Origin: Betaproteobacteria bacterium UBA6904
GTDB lineage: Bacteria > Pseudomonadota > Gammaproteobacteria > Burkholderiales > SG8-39
Assembly (NCBI GenBank): GCA_002451175.1
Contig: DKBI01000023.1
Coordinates: 4,392 to 26,332, forward strand
DNA length: 21,941 bases
Direction: 5' to 3'
Within the stretch, counting starts at the first letter, position 1; each line of letters opens with the position of its first letter. This document shows positions 15,964 through 21,941 of this stretch, one piece after another. A program made the translations under genes and the position numbers. Under the pieces are notes generated by a model that was not told the origin of the DNA, did not search any database, and was given only the letters and a program-made list of their open reading frames with translations.

Positions 15964-17835
15964 CTATTCTATGCCCGTCGCCTTGGGCGGACCCCCGGGA
16001 TCCAGCGTCTCGCGATAGCGGCAGGCAACCTGCCGCTCGATGAGATCCAGGCCGTCGATGACGAGACGCACCCGCGTGCCAGCCTCCAGCTCCGGCAGCG
16101 AAGGTACGCGCTGCAGGAGCGGCAAGCCTTCGAAGCGCACCAGGTTCTCGCGCACCACGAGCGCCGTGGCGTCCTGCAGCGCTTCCTGCTGCAGCCAGCG
16201 CAGGCACCAGTATGACTCCAGCGTGCGCTGATGCTCGTCGTAGCGCGCCGCCGTCAATTCAAAGGCGCGCATCGCCCCGAGCAGGCTCTCCGAGTTGCGC
16301 GCAAACGGCGCGCGGCGCGCGCTGAGCGCCGCGATCAGCTGCCACTGGTTCACCAGGTCGACGTAGCGCCGCAGCGGAGACGTCAGCCAAGCATAGCCGC
16401 CGATGCCGAGTCCCTCGTGCCGTTCCGGATGGACCGTCAGGCGGACCTTGCCCGAGGTCTGCGCGCGATAAATCGCCGCCACACCGCGCTCGGCGAGGAA
16501 CGCCCCCCAGCTGGCGTTCGCGAGGATCATCAACTCAGACACCAGCTTGTCGAGCGGCGCGCCGCGGCGGCGCGGCAGGATCGTCACCCGGTCGCCCTCG
16601 ACGCGGAACGTGAAATCCACCTGCCCTGTGCTGACGCTGGGTTTGCCCCGCCGCTGCTCCAGCGCGCCCGCCAGGCGCCAGAGATCGCCCAGCGCATCCT
16701 CGAAGCGCAGCCCCACCCGGCTCCCGTTTTCAAACGCGGCGTTCAGTGCGTCGTATTCCGTGTGGCGCAGGTTGGCAGCGATGCGCACCTGTTCGATGCG
16801 CGATTCGCTGCGGCGCACGCTCAGGTCATGCGGCGAGACCGTCAAGTACAGCGACACGGCGGGCTGGTGGCTGCCGTGATCGAGCGAGAACGTCTCAATC
16901 GTGTCCTCGGGCAGCATCGTGTACTTGCGCCCAGGCAGGTACGCCGTGGCGAGGCGCTCGCGTGCCATCGCGTCGAGCGGCGAACCGGGGGTAAAGCCCA
17001 ATGTCGGCGCGGCGATGTGAATTCCGACGCGCCACTCGTCGTCATTGACCCGCGTGATGGAGAACGCGTCGTCGATTTCCGTCGTGCCAGCGTCATCGAG
17101 GCTAAAGGCTTCGACGTCGGCCTGCGGCAGCCCCTCGGGCGCAGGCGCTGCCGGATGCGACGGAAAACGCGCGCCGTTGGGAAAGAATTCGTGCAGAAAA
17201 CGGTTCACGTGGTAGGCCTGCGTGTCCGGCAGCAGACCGCAGCGCTCGAACAGCCGCGGCGCCGATAGCCCGGTCTCGCGGCAGGCCTGCTCGAGCGCTT
17301 TGGTCTCGGGTTTCGCGCGATCCGGGGCATAGAGGAGCTCGTCGCGCAACGCGGCGACCTCCGGCGGACAATCGAACCGGGCCAGCGCGCCAGTCCACGC
17401 CACGATCATTTCCTGCAGGCGCTTCTTCTTCTCCAGACCGGCGAGCGCGAGCTTGAGCGTGGCTTCCGGCGCAGCCTGGTAATGCCCTCGGCCGCGGCGG
17501 TAGAAATACATCGGCGCCGCATGCAGCTTGAGGAGCACGCCGGCGGCCTCCGGCGCCGAGGGCTCCCGGCCGACGTACTCGCGGGCGAGGTCCCGAAAGC
17601 CGAACTCCGCTTCGCCGCAGCACTGCCAGAGAAAATCCGTGTCGAGGGTGTCGGCAAAACGGTGCGCCTCGGCGAGAAGTTCCTGGCCCGAGGGCCGCTC
17701 AAAGCCGAGCAGCACGTGCGCGGCCTTGATCTTCGAACGCCGGCCGTGCGGACTCTCGATCTGCAGCGAGGCCGGAGACTGCGAAAGCACCGCGCCGACC
17801 TTGAACTCGCCGTCCTCTTCGTACAGGACGTTCAC
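15964..17835 (-). CDS. RNase II/R-family 3'-5' exoribonuclease (RNB domain)
   Basis: A 623-residue protein with the RNB catalytic domain at about 240-545. It has DDAGTTEIDDAFSI (247-260), the GIHIAAP strand, TAYLPGRKYTMLPE, ANASWGAFLAERG and the RNA-clamping TSPLRRYVDLVNQWQ (485-499). Of the four metal-site acids, the position equivalent to E. coli RNase II D207 is Glu (E253); D247, D255 and D256 are kept. The first 240 residues are an unusual helical region instead of two clear cold-shock domains, with a small OB-like start (1-45). The C-terminal RNA-binding barrel is short. The start is GTG at 17835, in a GTGA overlap with the esterase stop. It is neither typical Rnb nor Rnr but the aroE-linked betaproteobacterial type. 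Confidence 0.9.
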   Translation of the reverse strand: MNVLYEEDGEFKVGAVLSQSPASLQIESPHGRRSKIKAAHVLLGFERPSGQELLAEAHRFADTLDTDFLWQCCGEAEFGFRDLAREYVGREPSAPEAAGVLLKLHAAPMYFYRRGRGHYQAAPEATLKLALAGLEKKKRLQEMIVAWTGALARFDCPPEVAALRDELLYAPDRAKPETKALEQACRETGLSAPRLFERCGLLPDTQAYHVNRFLHEFFPNGARFPSHPAAPAPEGLPQADVEAFSLDDAGTTEIDDAFSITRVNDDEWRVGIHIAAPTLGFTPGSPLDAMARERLATAYLPGRKYTMLPEDTIETFSLDHGSHQPAVSLYLTVSPHDLSVRRSESRIEQVRIAANLRHTEYDALNAAFENGSRVGLRFEDALGDLWRLAGALEQRRGKPSVSTGQVDFTFRVEGDRVTILPRRRGAPLDKLVSELMILANASWGAFLAERGVAAIYRAQTSGKVRLTVHPERHEGLGIGGYAWLTSPLRRYVDLVNQWQLIAALSARRAPFARNSESLLGAMRAFELTAARYDEHQRTLESYWCLRWLQQEALQDATALVVRENLVRFEGLPLLQRVPSLPELEAGTRVRLVIDGLDLIERQVACRYRETLDPGGPPKATGIE

Positions 17836-18404
17836 TGCCCGGCGTCCAGCCCCGCAAACGCCGCAATGCGCGGCAGATGCTCTGCGAAGCTCTGCAGGGT
17901 GTGGTCGCCCCCGTCCCGGATCACGGTGCGCGCGCCCTCGTACCTGCGCGCCGCCTCGCGCCAATCGAGAACCTCATCCCCGGTCTCGAGCAAAAGCAGA
18001 TAGCGCTCGGGGTTGACCCGGGCAGTGGCGAGCGCCGCCAGTGCGTCGAGGTCGTCGCGCTTCAGATCGTAGGCCTCGCCGGTGTAGAGATTGGTCTGCG
18101 CGCCGAGATAGGCTGCCAGCCCGATGTGCGGCGTGACGGCCGGATTGATGAGCACCGCTCGCAGGTCGTGCCTTTCGGCGAAATACGTCGCATAGAATCC
18201 GCCCAGCGAACTCCCGACGAGCGTCGGCCGGCTGCCGCTGCGCCCGATTTCTTCTTCGATCAGCGTCACGGCCGCCGCGGGGCGATGGGGCAGCGCCGGG
18301 CATGTGAACCGCGCAGCCAGGCCGCGGCTGTCGAGATAAGCGTGCAGCATGCGCGCCTTGCGCGACGCCGGGGCGCTATTGAAGCCGTGCAGGTAGATCA
18401 TCAT
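17832..18404 (-). CDS. YqiA-type alpha/beta-hydrolase esterase
   Basis: The 190-residue product is an alpha/beta hydrolase of the UPF0227/YqiA family. It starts with IYLHGFNSAP (oxyanion-hole HG), has the nucleophile elbow GSSLGG (serine S66), an acidic residue D143 in ETGDEVLDW, and H168 in RDGGDHTL, completing a Ser-Asp-His triad. E. coli YqiA hydrolyses short acyl esters; the natural substrate is unknown. Start: ATG 18404 with an ATG codon next to it at 18401; an in-frame ATG at 18437 would add 11 residues with no family match. A GC-rich purine tract (gcgggggcgggcgac) precedes 18404. The stop overlaps the RNB start by four bases; mpl ends 60 bases upstream. Confidence 0.88.
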   Translation of the reverse strand: MMIYLHGFNSAPASRKARMLHAYLDSRGLAARFTCPALPHRPAAAVTLIEEEIGRSGSRPTLVGSSLGGFYATYFAERHDLRAVLINPAVTPHIGLAAYLGAQTNLYTGEAYDLKRDDLDALAALATARVNPERYLLLLETGDEVLDWREAARRYEGARTVIRDGGDHTLQSFAEHLPRIAAFAGLDAGQ

Positions 18405-18464
18405 GTCGCCCGCCCCCGCATGCGGCGTGGAACCCATCGGCGGCCCGCTGAGACACGGCGGGCG

Positions 18465-19811
18465 TCATGATCCTCGCTCCAGACGCGCCAGGAGCTTTTC
18501 ATGGAACCCGCCAAAACCCCCGTTCGACATGGCCAGCACCCTATCCCCAGGCCTGGCCTCGATGGCGACCGCCTCGACGAGCGCGTCCAGATTCTCGGCG
18601 ATGCAGGCCCTGTCGGCATCGAAGACGGCGCGTGGATTCCAGTCGAGCCCCGCAGCATGCACGAATACGCGGTCGGCAGCCGCGAGACTTTCGGGAAGTT
18701 GATCCTTCATCACTCCGCGCTTCATCGTATTCGAGCGCGGTTCGAGCACGGCGAGGATACGTCCGGTTTGCGCGCTCTGGCGCAGACCTTCGAGGGTCGC
18801 CGCAATGGCCGTCGGATGGTGAGCGAAATCGTCGTACACGAAGACACCCTTCGACTGACCACGGAGTTCGAGGCGGCGCTTGACGCCGGTAAATGATCCG
18901 AGCGCGTCGATCGCCGCCCTTGGGTCTACGCCGGCATGTCGCGCGGCCGCGATCGCTGCCAGCGCATTCAACCGATTGTGCTCGCCGCTTTGCGTCCAGC
19001 GTACCCGTCCCATAAGGTGGCCCGCCCAGGCGACATCGAAGGATCCCGCATCGTCTGGCGGTCCGCACTGCCATCCGGCATCCACACCGAACTCTTCTAA
19101 GGGGCTCCATTTACCGTAAGTGAGCACATGCTTAAGGTTTCCGTCTCGGCCGTTGGAAACGATTCTTCCGGACCTCGGGACCATGCGCACGAAATGGTGG
19201 AACTGGCGCTTGATATCTGCGATGTCGTCGAAGATGTCCGCGTGATCGTATTCGAGATTGTTGAGGATCGCGGTCCTCGGGCAGTAGTGAACGAACTTCG
19301 ATCGCTTGTCGAAGAACGCGGTGTCGTATTCATCCGCTTCGATGACGAAGTGCGTGGATTCCGTCAGCCGAGCGCTGTGCTTGAAATCCATGGGGATGCC
19401 GCCGATCAGGTAGCCGGGCGCCATGCCGGAGCGTTCCAGAATCCACGTCAGCATGCTCGAGGTCGTCGTCTTGCCATGTGTTCCAGCAACAGCGAGCACC
19501 CACTTATTTACAAGCACATTTTCCCGAAGCCACTGTGGCCCGGAGATGAAGCGCTCGCCGCGGTCCAGGATCGCCTCCATCAGCGGGTTGCCCCGCGTAA
19601 CGACGTTTCCCACCACCCAGCAATCCGGGGAAAGCGCGATCTGGTCCGCGGCGTAGCCCTCGACCAGATCCACGCCCAGCGAACGAAGCTGGTCGCTCAT
19701 CGGGGGATAGACGTTCTGGTCACAGCCCGTTACGCGATGACCCGCGTGCCGGGCGATGGCGGCAATTCCGCCCATGAAGGTGCCGCAGATGCCGAGGATG
19801 TGAAGGTGCAA
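18465..19811 (-). CDS. mpl: UDP-N-acetylmuramate:L-alanyl-gamma-D-glutamyl-meso-DAP ligase Mpl
   Basis: Murein-recycling ligase that joins the recovered tripeptide to UDP-MurNAc. Mur-ligase architecture is clear: the N-terminal UDP-binding HILGICGTFMGG, the ATP P-loop GTHGKTTT (110-117), the EADEYDTAFFDKRSKF block typical of Mpl rather than MurC, NNLEYDHADIF, GEHNRLNALAA and YDDFAHHPTAI. I take TTG 19811 as the start because it gives MHLHILGICG, the exact family start, and a 448-residue protein (E. coli Mpl is 457). The in-frame ATG at 19868 would add 19 residues and leave only 24 bases to the divergent gene. Base composition in 19090-19530 is visibly less GC-rich than in neighbours. Confidence 0.93.
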   Translation of the reverse strand: MHLHILGICGTFMGGIAAIARHAGHRVTGCDQNVYPPMSDQLRSLGVDLVEGYAADQIALSPDCWVVGNVVTRGNPLMEAILDRGERFISGPQWLRENVLVNKWVLAVAGTHGKTTTSSMLTWILERSGMAPGYLIGGIPMDFKHSARLTESTHFVIEADEYDTAFFDKRSKFVHYCPRTAILNNLEYDHADIFDDIADIKRQFHHFVRMVPRSGRIVSNGRDGNLKHVLTYGKWSPLEEFGVDAGWQCGPPDDAGSFDVAWAGHLMGRVRWTQSGEHNRLNALAAIAAARHAGVDPRAAIDALGSFTGVKRRLELRGQSKGVFVYDDFAHHPTAIAATLEGLRQSAQTGRILAVLEPRSNTMKRGVMKDQLPESLAAADRVFVHAAGLDWNPRAVFDADRACIAENLDALVEAVAIEARPGDRVLAMSNGGFGGFHEKLLARLERGS

Positions 19812-19892
19812 GCGGAGTCCGCGGGGAAAAGGCGGCGATTGTACGGGAACGCGTGCGCTATGATCCATCGCCTGGGACCAAGGCGGCTTACC
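19812..19892. promoter_or_regulatory. Divergent promoter region mpl / gene at 19893
   Basis: Between the TTG of mpl and the plus-strand ATG lie 81 bases with two -10-like hexamers. On the minus strand TACAAT (19838-19843) has five of six consensus bases and would start transcription about 20 bases before TTG 19811. On the plus strand TATGAT (19859-19864) has five of six and would serve the operon at 19893. Neither has a good -35 at normal spacing; TTGTAC (19839-19844) is 14 bases before the plus-strand -10, which is short. The two promoters would overlap and may compete. Confidence 0.4.
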
Positions 19893-20513
19893 ATGGGGCG
19901 TGATGGCGGCAGAGGAGGCGTGCGGGCGCAGATTGCTGCGGCGGCCGCCCGCATCATGGCAGAGGACGGCATCGACGACTTCGCGCTCGCCAAGCGCAAA
20001 GCGGCGCGGCAGATCGGTACTGCCGACGGCCGGTTCCTGCCCGGAAACGAGGAGGTGGAGGCCGAGTTGCGCGCCTACCGGGCGCTCTACGGTGCATCGG
20101 CGCATGCAGAGACGGTGGCGGACCTGCGCCAGACAGCGCTGAATGCGATGCAGGTTCTCGCGGAATTCAGGCCCTATCTGGTCGGTGCGGTTCTGAAAGG
20201 AATCGCGAGCGAGCACGCGGCGGTGGAACTGCAGCTGTTTCCGGAGAATCCGAAGGCGATCGAGCTGTTTCTTCTGCAAAGGAACATGGCCTATACGACG
20301 CACCAGGTGCGTCGCTTTGCCGGCGACCGGGGCCACGCGGCAACCGTGCTTGCTCTCGACTGGGAGGGAACCCCCTTCCGCATCACTGTGTTCGATTCGC
20401 GCGATGAGCGTCTGGTGCTCAAGTCCTCACTGGCCGGGCGGCCTTACGAACGGGCTGGGATTCGCGAAGTCGCCGCGCTCATACTCCGGGACAGTGACGC
20501 TGCGAAGGCGTGA
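19893..20513 (+). CDS. Conserved-position protein of unknown function
   Basis: I do not recognise a characterised family. The 206-residue protein is soluble, with no signal peptide or membrane helix. Residues about 10-40 (RAQIAAAAARIMAEDGI then FALAKRKAARQIG) look like the first two helices of a TetR-type start, but the recognition helix is not convincing. A middle helical part (55-110) follows, and then a mixed region with AVELQLFPENPKAIELFLL and a beta-rich end (HAATVLALDWEGTPFRITVF). The ATG at 19893 has AAGGCGG about ten bases upstream. It heads the operon with tlpA, aroQ and accB, and tlpA starts 20 bases inside it. Genes in this place are seen beside mpl in betaproteobacteria. The function cannot be assigned. 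Confidence 0.8.
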   Translation: MGRDGGRGGVRAQIAAAAARIMAEDGIDDFALAKRKAARQIGTADGRFLPGNEEVEAELRAYRALYGASAHAETVADLRQTALNAMQVLAEFRPYLVGAVLKGIASEHAAVELQLFPENPKAIELFLLQRNMAYTTHQVRRFAGDRGHAATVLALDWEGTPFRITVFDSRDERLVLKSSLAGRPYERAGIREVAALILRDSDAAKA

Positions 20514-21045
20514 CGCGCTCGCGCTGGTGGGCGTCGCGGCGGCGGCAGCCGCGGCGGGATTCGTCGTCGGGCCATCGCTCCTGGAACGCCTTTCAGGAGG
20601 AGGAGAGGCGCTCGCACAGGTGCGCCTTCCGGATCTGGCCGGAAAACCACGAAGTCTTGCCGAGTGGGCTGGCAAGGTCGTCATCCTCAACTTCTGGGCA
20701 ACTTGGTGCGCTCCCTGCCGCGAGGAGATCCCGATGCTCATAGAAGCAAGGAGGCAATATTCTAGATTTGGAGTCGAATTTGTAGGTATCGGTATCGATC
20801 GTGCAGATAAAATGTCCGAATTCGTGAAAACTTCAGGGATTTCATACACGATCCTCGTTGGCGACGCCGGGACGATGGACCTGATGAAGCGATTGGGTAA
20901 TTCCGCCGCCGGCTTGCCCTTCACCGTTGTACTCGACCAGACTGGCAAGCCGCGAAAGCGGAAGCTTGGTCAGCTCGAACGTGCAGAACTCGATCGCTGG
21001 CTGTCCGAACTGGGCATTTCCGCCGGCAACGGGAAAGCTGACTAA
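20494..21045 (+). CDS. TlpA-like membrane-anchored thiol-disulfide oxidoreductase
   Basis: A 183-residue thioredoxin-fold protein. The N-terminus LRRRDALALVGVAAAAAAAGFVVG is a basic patch followed by an Ala-rich hydrophobic helix; the paired arginines loosely resemble a Tat signal, but an uncleaved Sec anchor is equally possible. The redox site is WCAPC (C72, C75) in the strand VVILNFWATWCAPC, and a cis-Pro loop GLPFTVVLD lies near 148-156. This is the TlpA/ResA layout, a periplasmic reductase for apocytochrome c, copper-site or other thiols. The start is GTG at 20494, overlapping the upstream gene by 20 bases. Codons in 20738-20830 include several that are rare in GC-rich genomes (ATA, AGG AGG, AGA, TTT, GTA). 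Confidence 0.88.
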   Translation: MTLRRRDALALVGVAAAAAAAGFVVGPSLLERLSGGGEALAQVRLPDLAGKPRSLAEWAGKVVILNFWATWCAPCREEIPMLIEARRQYSRFGVEFVGIGIDRADKMSEFVKTSGISYTILVGDAGTMDLMKRLGNSAAGLPFTVVLDQTGKPRKRKLGQLERAELDRWLSELGISAGNGKAD

Positions 21046-21096
21046 CGGGATTCTGTTGCCAAAAGCGTCTAAAATGCGGCCTACGGACATGAAGAG
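21046..21096 (+). promoter_or_regulatory. Intergenic region before aroQ with a -10-like element
   Basis: A TAAAAT hexamer (21070-21075; five of six to the -10 consensus) lies 21 bases before the aroQ ATG; transcription would start about 14 bases before the gene. TTGCCA (21056-21061) is a fair -35 but only eight bases from TAAAAT, so it cannot pair with it; the correctly spaced hexamer GGGATT is poor. An extra promoter for aroQ-accB is plausible but not proven; tlpA read-through is the alternative. Confidence 0.35.
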
Positions 21097-21555
21097 ATGA
21101 GCAAGAAACCACTTCCCGCGCATCGATCCATCCTCGTGCTTCATGGACCGAACCTGAACCTGCTGGGAACCCGTGAGCCGCACCTCTACGGCCGGGAGGC
21201 GTTGGAGGACATCAACCGCCGTCTTGCCCGGGCGGCCAAATCGGCAAAGGTCGCAATCCGCTGCCTGCAGTCGAATCACGAGGGCGAGCTGGTCGACGCA
21301 GTCCATCGGGCGAAAAAGCAGGGCGTGGACTTCATCATCCTCAACCCCGCCGGCCTCACCCACACGAGCGTGGTGCTGCGCGACGCGATGCTGGCGGTGG
21401 GGATTCCGTTCATTGAGGTTCACCTGTCCAACGTCCATGCGCGCGAGCCGTGGCGCAGGCACTCGTACTTCTCGGACATCGCAGTTGGCAGCATTGTCGG
21501 GCTGGGCAGCGGCGTCTATGACCTGGCGCTCCGGCACGCCCTGGGCCTGCCGTGA
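21097..21555 (+). CDS. aroQ: Type II 3-dehydroquinate dehydratase AroQ
   Basis: Dehydrates 3-dehydroquinate to 3-dehydroshikimate, one step before AroE. The 152-residue product has the complete type II site: HGPNLNLLGTREPHLYG with R26 and the catalytic Y31, NPAGLTHTSVVLRDA with N83, and EVHLSNVHAREPWRRHSYFSD with H109. The usual NPAAY/F-THTS segment reads NPAGLTHTS, a mild variation. The length fits the dodecameric enzyme. The ATG at 21097 follows a purine stretch (gacatgaagag) with only weak Shine-Dalgarno character. aroQ-accB adjacency is common in proteobacteria; accB starts 44 bases downstream. Confidence 0.97.
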   Translation: MSKKPLPAHRSILVLHGPNLNLLGTREPHLYGREALEDINRRLARAAKSAKVAIRCLQSNHEGELVDAVHRAKKQGVDFIILNPAGLTHTSVVLRDAMLAVGIPFIEVHLSNVHAREPWRRHSYFSDIAVGSIVGLGSGVYDLALRHALGLP

Positions 21556-21599
21556 GCCTCGCGGCTCCCGAGCGTCCTACACGGAAGGATTAGCGCCGA

Positions 21600-21941
21600 A
21601 TGGATTTGCGCAAGCTGAAAAAGTTGATCGACCTGGTGCAGGAATCGGGGATCGGGGAGCTCGAGATCACCGAGGGCGAGGAAAGGGTCAAGATCGTCAA
21701 GGGCGGGACCGCAAACCCGTTGGCTGGGCCGGCGGCAGCTCCCGCGATGACGCCCGCAGCGGCTCCAGGAGCGCCCGCCGCACCTCCGGCGCCGGCGGCC
21801 GCACCGGCGGAAGGACACATCATCAAGGCGCCGATCGTCGGCACGTTCTATCGGGCGCCATCCCCCACCGCCAATCCGTTCGCCGAAGTCGGCCAGTCGA
21901 TCAAGGAAGGCCAGACCGTGTGCATCATCGAGGCGATGAAG
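21600..21941 (+). CDS. accB: Biotin carboxyl carrier protein of acetyl-CoA carboxylase AccB (3' end cut)
   Basis: Carries carboxybiotin between biotin carboxylase and the carboxyltransferase, giving malonyl-CoA. The visible 114 residues have the N-terminal helix [20 protein letters not shown], an Ala/Pro-rich linker (about 37-68) and most of the first half of the biotinyl domain, starting [16 protein letters not shown]. The window ends exactly after EAMK, so the last codon is the lysine that is biotinylated. A GGAAGGAT sequence lies about ten bases before the ATG. accC is expected next, outside the window. Confidence 0.97.
   Translation, partial: MDLRKLKKLIDLVQESGIGELEITEGEERVKIVKGGTANPLAGPAAAPAMTPAAAPGAPAAPPAPAAAPAEGHIIKAPIVGTFYRAPSPTANPFAEVGQSIKEGQTVCIIEAMK

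Noticed and set aside
20494..20600. TlpA as a certain Tat substrate
   Set aside because: The arginine-rich start lacks the following hydrophobic consensus (FLK), so a simple Sec anchor explains it equally well.
1..21941. Prophage, insertion sequence, CRISPR, toxin-antitoxin or biosynthetic cluster
   Set aside because: No transposase, integrase, repeat array or defence gene was found; nearly every base belongs to a conserved housekeeping gene.

Overview
The window is GC-rich chromosomal DNA packed with core-metabolism genes. Gene content and order point to a betaproteobacterium: yqgE-ruvX-pyrR-pyrB-pyrC', divergent rubredoxin/thiD-thiE-hemL, mpl-yqiA-RNB-tonB-aroE-mtgA, and tlpA-aroQ-accB. 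No mobile element, tRNA, rRNA or CRISPR array was seen, and no gene-free stretch exceeds about 100 bases. This looks like vertically inherited backbone rather than an island.

There are four transcription blocks. (1) Minus strand, from about 8064 down to 1: rubredoxin, yqgE, ruvX, pyrR, pyrB, an inactive dihydroorotase homologue (pyrC'), rlpA, dacA, a D-amino-acid/branched-chain aminotransferase-family gene, a DUF493 gene, lipB and lipA (cut by the window edge). Most junctions abut or overlap. (2) Plus strand, 8145-10863: thiD, thiE and hemL. (3) Minus strand, about 19811 down to 10858: mpl, a YqiA-type esterase, an RNase II/R-family gene, tonB, aroE, mtgA, a membrane diguanylate cyclase and mgtE. 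Blocks 2 and 3 converge and share six bases at their stop codons. (4) Plus strand from 19893: a gene of unknown function, tlpA, aroQ and accB (cut exactly at its biotinylated lysine).

Functional themes are pyrimidine synthesis (PyrR, PyrB, PyrC'), lipoylation (LipB, LipA), thiamine (ThiD, ThiE), haem entry (HemL), shikimate (AroE, AroQ), the first step of fatty acid synthesis (AccB), and murein synthesis, trimming and recycling (DacA, RlpA, MtgA, Mpl and probably the aminotransferase). The points most worth a second look are: the PyrC' protein without metal ligands; the join of the pyrimidine block to rlpA without mre/mrd genes between; a diguanylate cyclase translationally coupled to the magnesium channel gene mgtE; the unrecognised gene at 19893; and several non-ATG starts that fix gene boundaries (GTG for rlpA, yqgE, aroE, the RNB gene and tlpA; TTG for pyrR, tonB and probably mpl). 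I found no convincing novel system.
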